From positions 1 to 49,734 of the forward strand of contig JAITCL010000038.1 of NCBI GenBank assembly GCA_031283105.1: 49,734 bases of DNA, given 5' to 3'. A model generated the notes under the pieces. The model saw nothing but the letters and a program-made list of their open reading frames with translations. It was not told the DNA's origin and searched no databases. Each line of letters opens with the position of its first letter. Position 1 is the first letter of the stretch. This document shows, piece by piece, positions 44,109 to 49,734 of the stretch. The DNA is from Treponema sp. Its GTDB lineage: Bacteria > Spirochaetota > Spirochaetia > Treponematales > Breznakiellaceae. The position numbers and the translations under genes are program-made.

Positions 44109-45254
44109 TTACCATCCTCCTTTTATTATTTCGCAAATTCTATAAACTTCTTCTTCTCTGACTTTTGTATGCAGAGGTAAAATAAGATATTTGTCTTCGA
44201 CCGTGTCCATATTGGGTAAATTATCACGCCTTCTACCAAATATAGAGTATCTGTCATTCCTGTAATGAACCTGGTTTGATTCTATGTGGTGTTCCCGCAG
44301 CATTTTTTGAAGATTAACTCGCCTCTCAACGACTACAGTACATAACCATGCCGCATGTTCTCGATCCTTGAATCCACCGCCTATAAAAGTCAGTCCGGCT
44401 ATGTTTTGTAATTCTTTTTCATATATGGAAAAAAGTTTGCGTCTGTAGGCAATGATATTATCAAATTCCTCAAGACCTGCCAGTCCCAGCGCGGCAGCTA
44501 TATCGGTCATTTGGTACTTGTAACCGACTTCTTTTATATCATTATCCCAATGCCCTTCCTGTTTTGCTGTACGATCTATACCAAACCAGCGAATCCTTTC
44601 TGCCTTGGCCCGTAGTGTTTGATCATTTAATGAAACCATACCACCATCGCCTGTTGTTATATGCTTGATTGCTTGAAACGAAAACATGGTAAAATCGGAA
44701 ATAGCGCCTATAGGAATGCCTTTATAGGAAGCACCTAAAGCATGCGCCGCATCTTCGATAACAGGAATATTCCATTTTTTTGCTATAGAATTCAACTCAT
44801 CCATATCACATGGTAAACCTGCATAATGTACACAAACAATTGCCTTCGTTCTTTCATTGATTAATTCACGAACATGATCAACAGAAATATTAAGAGTATT
44901 CTTGTCAACATCGGCAAAAACAACTTTAACGCCCATATACAAAAATGGAATGTTTGTCGCGGTACAGGTAAAGACAGGCGAAATAATTTCATCGCCGGGT
45001 TTTAGTCCGGATAAGATATACGAAAGATGCAGGGCATCGGTACCTGACCCCACTGCTACAGCGGTTTGCCCATTACAGAATTTCTTGCTGAACTCATTTT
45101 CGAATTGTTCAACTTTTGGACCCTGTCCAATCCACCTGGTAGACAAGGTGTCAGTTACATATTTTACGGCATTTTTTGGAATATGAGGATGAAATAACAC
45201 GATATTATCACCTCCAACTTCTAAAGTCGGAAGGTCATTCTGAATTTTTTCCAT
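44109..45254 (-). CDS. DegT/DnrJ/EryC1 family PLP-dependent sugar aminotransferase
   Basis: The 381-residue protein has AVAVGSGTDALHLSYIL, VCVHYAGLPCDMDEL, VIEDAAHALGASYKG and FSFQAIKHITTGDGGMVSL, where the Lys is the expected PLP-binding residue. Such enzymes aminate keto-sugars on nucleotides. The rfbA-rfbB pair upstream would give dTDP-4-keto-6-deoxyglucose as a possible substrate. Position 3 or 4 specificity is unknown. A strong promoter sequence lies upstream at 45295-45323. Confidence 0.9.
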   Translation of the reverse strand: MEKIQNDLPTLEVGGDNIVLFHPHIPKNAVKYVTDTLSTRWIGQGPKVEQFENEFSKKFCNGQTAVAVGSGTDALHLSYILSGLKPGDEIISPVFTCTATNIPFLYMGVKVVFADVDKNTLNISVDHVRELINERTKAIVCVHYAGLPCDMDELNSIAKKWNIPVIEDAAHALGASYKGIPIGAISDFTMFSFQAIKHITTGDGGMVSLNDQTLRAKAERIRWFGIDRTAKQEGHWDNDIKEVGYKYQMTDIAAALGLAGLEEFDNIIAYRRKLFSIYEKELQNIAGLTFIGGGFKDREHAAWLCTVVVERRVNLQKMLREHHIESNQVHYRNDRYSIFGRRRDNLPNMDTVEDKYLILPLHTKVREEEVYRICEIIKGGW

Positions 45255-45294
45255 TTTCTGCTCCTTGTAAAATAAACATTAAAATAGTATCAAC

Positions 45295-45323
45295 ATTTTA
45301 CCTTTTTTCGTAATCATTTTCAA
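45295..45323 (-). promoter_or_regulatory. Promoter for the DegT aminotransferase and downstream glycan genes
   Basis: On the minus strand, TTGAAA (45318-45323) and TAAAAT (45295-45300) are separated by 17 bases. The box lies about 40 bases upstream of the DegT start, in a 133-base AT-rich gap after rfbA, and would serve the long leftward operon. Confidence 0.6.
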
Positions 45324-45387
45324 TCGATTCTTTTATTTACTGTTAAGAATATATATAAAGTAGAACATTGTTTAAAAGTGAACGGTA

Positions 45388-46263
45388 TCAGGCATTCTCC
45401 GCAATCCAGAAAAGATAATCGCCGTAATCGGTTTTATAAGTTGAGGCAAACTCCAGCAAAGAATCGCGTGTTATCCAGCCGTTTTTATAGGCAATCTCTT
45501 CTATACAGGCAACATAAAGACCCTGTCTTTTTTGGATAGTAGAGATGAAATTGGAAGCTTCAAGCAAACCGTCGTAACTGCCTGTATCCAGCCACGCCAT
45601 GCCTCTTCCAAGAATTTCAACTGAAAGATTTCCCTGTTCAAGATAGATATTGTTAACGGTGGTTATTTCTATTTCTCCTCTGTCCGATGGTTTTATGCTC
45701 TTTGCGATTTTAATTACATTGTTATCATAAAAATAAAGACCGGGTATGGCGTAATGCGATTTTGGTTTAACGGGTTTTTCTTCGATGGAAAGCACCTGGC
45801 CGCTTCCGGAGAATTCTACAACGCCGTAAGCGCCCGGATCTTTTACATAATAGGCAAAAATAAGTCCGCCCTTTGATTGGGTTATTTTTGAAACAGCGTT
45901 TTTAAGAGAATCAGTAAAACCCATTCCGTAAAAAATATTGTCCCCTAAAACAAGCGCGCAACTGTCCCCGTCAATAAATTTCCCCCCCAGAATAAAGGCG
46001 TCCGCAAGTCCCCGTGGACTTTCTTGTATAGCGTAATCAAACCGCATCCCTAACCATGCGCCGTCTGAAAATAACTCTTTGAACAGGGAAATATCCCGCG
46101 GCGTGGAAATAATAAGCACATCTCTAATTCCCGCAAGCATTAAAACCGAGAGGGGGTAATAGATCATCGGTTTATCATAAAGAGGAAGTATCTGCTTTGA
46201 TATTGCTTTTGTCAGGGGATAGAGTCTTGTACCGGCGCCGCCGGCTAAAATTATTCCCTTCAC
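45388..46263 (-). CDS. rfbA: Glucose-1-phosphate thymidylyltransferase RfbA/RmlA
   Basis: The 291-residue enzyme makes dTDP-glucose from dTTP and glucose 1-phosphate. [54 protein letters not shown] and [19 protein letters not shown] are diagnostic; the length is standard. It follows rfbB on the minus strand by 22 bases. Confidence 0.96.
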   Translation of the reverse strand: MKGIILAGGAGTRLYPLTKAISKQILPLYDKPMIYYPLSVLMLAGIRDVLIISTPRDISLFKELFSDGAWLGMRFDYAIQESPRGLADAFILGGKFIDGDSCALVLGDNIFYGMGFTDSLKNAVSKITQSKGGLIFAYYVKDPGAYGVVEFSGSGQVLSIEEKPVKPKSHYAIPGLYFYDNNVIKIAKSIKPSDRGEIEITTVNNIYLEQGNLSVEILGRGMAWLDTGSYDGLLEASNFISTIQKRQGLYVACIEEIAYKNGWITRDSLLEFASTYKTDYGDYLFWIAENA

Positions 46264-46285
46264 TGTTTATACCTCTATATACATT

Positions 46286-47386
46286 TCAGATAACTGTTTC
46301 TCTTTCGGTATAGTTTTTTGCTATCCATTTCCGGTATTCACCATTTCGGATGCTGTTGATCCAATCAAGATTGCAAAGATACCATTCAACAGTTTTTTCA
46401 AGTCCAGTCTGGAAATCCACCAGTGGTTTCCATCCCAGTTCTTTTTTTATTTGGGAAGAATCAATGGCATAACGGCGGTCATGACCGGGCCGGTCGCATA
46501 CATAAGTAATGGTATTCTTGACCGCTACGGGATCTATCCCCGCTTTTTTCGCGGTAATATCAATAAGCAAATAAAGAAGATTAATATTTTCCCACTCGTT
46601 TTCTCCGCCTATATTGTACTTGCAGCCCCTTTCTCCCCGGATTAATATATCCACTATTGCGCGGCAATGGTCTTCTACGTAAATCCAATCCCGGATATTT
46701 TTACCGTCACCATAAACAGGCAGTGGTTTCCCCTCCAGTATATTCAGGATCATCAGGGGAATCAATTTTTCCGGGAATTGATAAGGGCCATAATTATTGG
46801 AACAGTTTGAAATAGTGACAGGGAGTCTATAAGTATGATTGTAGGCCATAACTAAATGATCGCTTGCCGCCTTGGTGGCAGAATAGGGAGAGCGGGGATC
46901 ATAAGGGGTTGTTTCGGTAAAATAGCCTGTTTCTCCGAGAGAGCCGTACACTTCATCGGTGCTGATATGGTGAAAAAGTACCCCCGTCTCCATAGATGAA
47001 TCACTGATTTTCCAATAATTCCTTGCCGCATCCAGCAAGGTATATGTTCCCATAACATTGGTTTTAATAAAATCTCCGGGCCCCAGAATAGAACGATCTA
47101 CATGGCTTTCGGCGGCGAAATGAACTACCGTGTCAATATCGTATTTATTAAAAAGGTCATGAACCAAAACGGCATCACAAATATCTCCCTTCACAAAGAA
47201 ATAGCGTTTTCCTCCCCATTTTTCTTCAACATCATTCAGGTTCATGAGGTTACCGGCATAATTCAAGGCGTCAATATTTATTATCCTGTAGTTAAAGTTT
47301 GAATCTTTTTCAAAAAGATAGTGTATAAAATTACTGCCAATAAAACCGGCGCCGCCGGTAACAAGAATGTTTTTTAAGGTGCGCAT
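46286..47386 (-). CDS. rfbB: dTDP-glucose 4,6-dehydratase RfbB/RmlB
   Basis: The 366-residue SDR enzyme converts dTDP-glucose to dTDP-4-keto-6-deoxyglucose. It has VTGGAGFIGSNFIHYLFEKD, VVHFAAESHVDRSILGP, HISTDEVYGSLG, YSATKAASDHLVMAY (YxxxK) and IRDWIYVEDHCRAI. Its ATG overlaps the stop of the AbiEii-type fragment by one base (TAATG), an unexpected coupling to a toxin-gene remnant. Confidence 0.96.
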   Translation of the reverse strand: MRTLKNILVTGGAGFIGSNFIHYLFEKDSNFNYRIINIDALNYAGNLMNLNDVEEKWGGKRYFFVKGDICDAVLVHDLFNKYDIDTVVHFAAESHVDRSILGPGDFIKTNVMGTYTLLDAARNYWKISDSSMETGVLFHHISTDEVYGSLGETGYFTETTPYDPRSPYSATKAASDHLVMAYNHTYRLPVTISNCSNNYGPYQFPEKLIPLMILNILEGKPLPVYGDGKNIRDWIYVEDHCRAIVDILIRGERGCKYNIGGENEWENINLLYLLIDITAKKAGIDPVAVKNTITYVCDRPGHDRRYAIDSSQIKKELGWKPLVDFQTGLEKTVEWYLCNLDWINSIRNGEYRKWIAKNYTERETVI

Positions 47387-47796
47387 TAAAAAACTTCTCC
47401 GCTTATCATTGCGTGTACAATCCGGTCAATGTCATTGCGGAATTCTTCCCAAGAAGGTTTCCTTGTCCATGCGACAGTTTCAAATTTGCTTTGGGGCATT
47501 CCATGGAGAATGTCGCAAACAATTGGTATTTCTACACCCGCTTCCTTTTGCCTTGCATCATTAATAGCTTGCTGCCAATCTATTTTTTCATGCAATGCCA
47601 TTTCCCGAATATCAGCCACATCTTTTGCGGCAAAACGGAATAAAGCGGTTAATTTATTGGAAAGCATATTGCGAATTGAATCCGTCCTGACAAATAATTC
47701 TGTTTTAACAATATCTCCAAAATGATACTTTACATCATTTACAAAATCAAGTTTTAGTAAGGTATTTGATTTATCCCAATACACTATGATTTGCAA
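47386..47796 (-). pseudogene. AbiEii-type nucleotidyltransferase, C-terminal fragment
   Basis: The fragment (136 residues from a TTG with no binding site) contains LKLDFVNDVKYHFGDIV and SNKLTALFRFAAKDVADIREMALHEKIDWQQAINDARQKE, matching the second half of the AbiEii/AbiGii toxin family, where a 'K-x-D-F-V' strand is followed by KL-x-AL and KD-x-x-D-I. The N-terminal GG-T-AL and DLD active site is absent here, but it is present in the same orientation at 49300-49677. An in-frame TGA lies about 30 bases upstream of the TTG. I interpret this as the 3' part of a split gene. Confidence 0.75.
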
Positions 47797-48050
47797 GAAA
47801 GCAGGGATTTTCTCCCTTCATAGAAAAAAAATAATGTATTACATTAGCAGTATTAAGATATCTTATCCCTTCATCTGCCAGTATTTGACAATTCCATTCC
47901 CCCGAAAGTTCCAAAATTATATTACCATAGGTGTTGTCGCATTGATGTTTTCAACCATCGTGAACGGGCCTTTTTATTAAAATGACCGTCAATAGTTATA
48001 ATTTTTAGTTCATTAACATGACTGAGTATCTCTTTCCGTTTACCAATCAT
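47771..48050 (-). pseudogene. Decayed coding sequence, family unknown
   Basis: Short frames follow one another on the minus strand. From an ATG at 48050, one reads MIGKRKEILSHVNELKIITI and on to a TAA at 47932-47934. An overlapping frame, open from about 47960 to a TAA at 47771-47773, reads NIILELSGEWNCQILADEGI and more. The residues look protein-like in each frame, as if one gene had been broken by a frameshift. I do not recognise it. Confidence 0.35.
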
Positions 48051-48144
48051 GTCTGCCTCAGTATTATCATCAAAATATTTATCCTAACAGTAACTTAAAG
48101 ATATTTTTTGTTTAGAATTGTATAATAATTATCAGACTTAATTA

Positions 48145-49074
48145 TCATCTTTTATCTGATATGCCGCTTCGTAAAATAGAAATAACTTTCCTTAATTTCA
48201 ATAACATATACCTTATTCTCGGCGCATAGTATCGTCTTCCATCTATAGCGATAATACCATTATAAACATTCATAGTATGCATTCCGGTATTCCATTTTCG
48301 ACTTGTTGGATAAAAACGCTTTAACTCTTTAAATGAAAATTTATTATCTTTGAATAAAACTTCTTGTAATACTAAACCTTTGCCATATTTGCCATTGCAA
48401 TCCTGGGCCGGGCGAATATGCTTATCATTTATATAAAATAGCTCGCCACCATTACGAGCACAATTATCCTCAAAAACGAAAGTATGATCCATTGAATATA
48501 CACCATCTATTTTATTGGAACTGTAAATATTTAGTATATTCTTGTTTTGAATGGGTTTTTTTGTTGAAAGAACGTAAAACTTATTAAAAAAAGTCGTAAT
48601 TATTGCATCTGTCAATGGCTCATTTATTAGCTCAGAAACCATTTCTGCTTTATTTGATTCTTCAAAGTATTTGTATAATAATAGTTTCCCTATATTTGAA
48701 TTTTCAGGATAAATATATATTTCTTGACCAATTCTAAAAATTGCGGGAAATGACAGATGGGATGCTAATTCAAGAACAACATCACATGATAACAGCCGAT
48801 ATTTTTTTCTATCAATGATCAATCTTGAAATCCTTCCTTTTTTAAGCGGTAGATAATACTCTTCTACAAGTAGAATAATCTGTTCGGGGGTTGTACTCAA
48901 AATAAAAGGATCCGCAAACCAGCGATCATTATAAGAATGTTTCATCCATATGGTATTCAAAGTATCAGCTTCAAGAATGTTTTGTATATCAAGGTTAACA
49001 AAACCAATATTCCAAATCTCAGTGTTAGAAATATACTTATCATAAATATATTTTTTTAATTTTGTCGTTTTCAT
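48145..49074 (-). CDS. GINT1/GH43-fold-like sugar-related protein (putative glycosyltransferase-associated)
   Basis: The 309-residue protein starts at the ATG at 49074, with a weak GGTGA about 8 bases upstream; TTG and GTG codons just ahead give a slightly longer frame. Its pattern WNIGFVNLD, then WMKHSYNDRWFADPFIL, LLVEEYYLPLKKGRISRLIID, and HLSFPAIFRIGQEIYIYPENS resembles the beta-propeller domain found beside formyltransferase-type and inositolphosphoceramide glucosaminyltransferase N-terminal proteins (fold related to GH43). Function is unknown. It is AT-rich and stands between the two halves of the AbiEii-type gene. Confidence 0.6.
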   Translation of the reverse strand: MKTTKLKKYIYDKYISNTEIWNIGFVNLDIQNILEADTLNTIWMKHSYNDRWFADPFILSTTPEQIILLVEEYYLPLKKGRISRLIIDRKKYRLLSCDVVLELASHLSFPAIFRIGQEIYIYPENSNIGKLLLYKYFEESNKAEMVSELINEPLTDAIITTFFNKFYVLSTKKPIQNKNILNIYSSNKIDGVYSMDHTFVFEDNCARNGGELFYINDKHIRPAQDCNGKYGKGLVLQEVLFKDNKFSFKELKRFYPTSRKWNTGMHTMNVYNGIIAIDGRRYYAPRIRYMLLKLRKVISILRSGISDKR

Positions 49075-49299
49075 AATAAAAATCACCAATAATAAAGTGG
49101 ATGCTGAATAAACATAAATAACTTCCTATCTATTCTATCCAGATCTGGTATTGACCGATATTAAGTTCCATTTATTCATAAACAACCTATTTCTGGAATA
49201 TCTATTGTTTGTTTCTTCCAACCACTGTTTACAACTCATTATTATTGATATTTTCGATAGTCAGATACACCCGGAAAAGCCGATGGATTACCTATGTAT
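49075..49299. other. AT-rich gap upstream of the GINT1-like gene
   Basis: No gene is supported. It contains the 5' region of the 48145-49074 gene and the probable right junction of the segment inserted into the AbiEii-type gene. On the minus strand a short open frame (about 20 residues) follows the N-terminal piece in a shifted frame. Confidence 0.4.
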
Positions 49300-49458
49300 T
49301 TACAAAAACTCTTCTAATTTTATAAAAACTTCTTTTACCTGAGCCGGATAATCATTATCGTCATTCAAGAAAAAATCAAGATCGTCAGAATAACGATGAC
49401 TATAATAAAGGGTATTATACCGTAGGGCAAAGCCCTGCAAGGAAGTTGCATACGCAAA
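49300..49458 (-). pseudogene. AbiEii-type nucleotidyltransferase, second N-terminal piece
   Basis: In the minus strand, YYSHRYSDDLDFFLNDDNDY continues to a TAA at 49300-49302. HRYSDDLDFF is the nucleotidyltransferase active-site strand (DxD) of this family and normally follows directly after GGTALSRAY, which is found at 49552-49677. The frame is open further into the intervening palindromic element (back to a TAA at 49459-49461), so its first 17 codons are element sequence. Confidence 0.7.
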
Positions 49459-49552
49459 TTACAAATGTTCGGTAAGATATTAAACCCTTCGTTTCCTCAC
49501 TCGCTCAGTCATGTCCGTGCAAGCACGGACGCGACTTCGCTCCGTTCGTCAA
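49402..49552. mobile_element. Small palindromic element inserted in the AbiEii-type gene
   Basis: About 150 bp separates two halves of one conserved motif. The segment has no coding capacity of its own. It contains GTCCGTGC-AA-GCACGGAC (49513-49530) and AGGGC-AAA-GCCCT (49424-49436), and GACTTCGCTCCGTTCGTCA at its right side. Exact ends and target duplication cannot be fixed by eye; it may be a MITE- or REP-type unit. Confidence 0.55.
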
Positions 49553-49677
49553 TATGCCCGGCTGAGCGCCGTTCCACCGGTCAGAAAAAAGCGGACGCCA
49601 CATTTGCTTATAGTGTTCATCACCCCATCTTGCAGGGGGTAAAGGTTCTCTTCGTAATACTGCGAGGGCAAAATCAA
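49549..49677 (-). pseudogene. AbiEii-type nucleotidyltransferase, first N-terminal piece
   Basis: It begins at TTG 49677 with AGGAGG at 49685-49690 and reads MILPSQYYEENLYPLQDGVM, then FFLTGGTALSRAY before a TGA at 49549-49551. LYPLQD and the GGTALSR loop are the N-terminal hallmarks of the family. The downstream half of the motif is at 49300-49407. A frame running through the same DNA from the right edge of the window also exists (see rejected items). Confidence 0.75.
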
Positions 49678-49734
49678 AATGGTACCTCCTGTCTTTTGGC
49701 CAGATACGCTTCGCTATTTCCGGCGTGTATAATT

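Noticed and set aside
49549-49734. Second minus-strand frame from the right edge (AKRIWPKDRRYHFDF and onward)
   Set aside because: It overlaps the AbiEii-type N-terminal piece in another frame. Family motifs and the AGGAGG site favour the toxin frame, although an upstream gene ending here cannot be excluded.

Overview
The window looks like a chromosome segment of a spirochaete, most likely a Treponema of the termite-gut type. This is inferred from the gene set and order (TPR protein-mreB-mreC-mreD-pbp2-rodA-radical SAM fusion, a PilZ protein, a Rpn-type nuclease fragment, a DUF6675-like secreted protein), the moderate GC content of the core genes, and the many palindromic repeats. No rRNA or species-specific marker is present, so the genus is not proven.

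Positions 1-3680 are accessory DNA: the end of a Rpn/PDDEXK nuclease gene, a lipoprotein gene on the minus strand, a two-gene cassette (2296-3250) of unknown function, and several families of palindromic repeats, notably GTGACTGTCAC. Positions 3680-13512 are core: nudC on the minus strand, then a tightly packed plus-strand operon for a membrane TPR protein, MreB, MreC, MreD, PBP2, RodA and a radical SAM protein fused to a DUF2344-type domain. The first part of that operon is the elongation (cell-cylinder) machinery. Positions 13512-14122 hold an 11-unit, exact 33-bp tandem repeat ending in a promoter that appears to drive a leaderless AAA+/DUF4143 ATPase gene (14123-15457).

Positions 15465-26890 are mostly plus-strand housekeeping genes: a CPBP protease (minus strand), a PilZ protein, ComEC-like protein, RsmA/KsgA, YggS, a small membrane protein, two RluA/RluD pseudouridine synthases, MurC, YicC, an archaeal-type cytidylate kinase and a MutY-like glycosylase without its Fe-S cysteines. 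A repeat-rich gap lies at 22653-23210. A tRNA-Gly(TCC) gene on the minus strand separates this block from the next.

From 27086 to 49074 almost everything is transcribed leftward and forms a large surface-glycan (exopolysaccharide or capsule) locus: dTDP-glucose genes rfbA and rfbB, a DegT aminotransferase, an epimerase, about eight glycosyltransferases including two GT92 paralogues, a lipoprotein glycoside hydrolase, a complete GDP-D-glycero-D-manno-heptose pathway (GmhA, HddA and a HddC-GmhB fusion), and a WbaP-type initiating phosphoglycosyltransferase. Much of the stretch 36-45 kb is visibly AT-rich compared with the core. The right edge cuts through an AbiEii-type nucleotidyltransferase gene. 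Its two N-terminal pieces (49300-49677, themselves split by a palindromic element) are separated from its C-terminal piece (47386-47796) by about 1.5 kb carrying another glycan-type gene, so the locus seems to have grown by insertion into a toxin gene.
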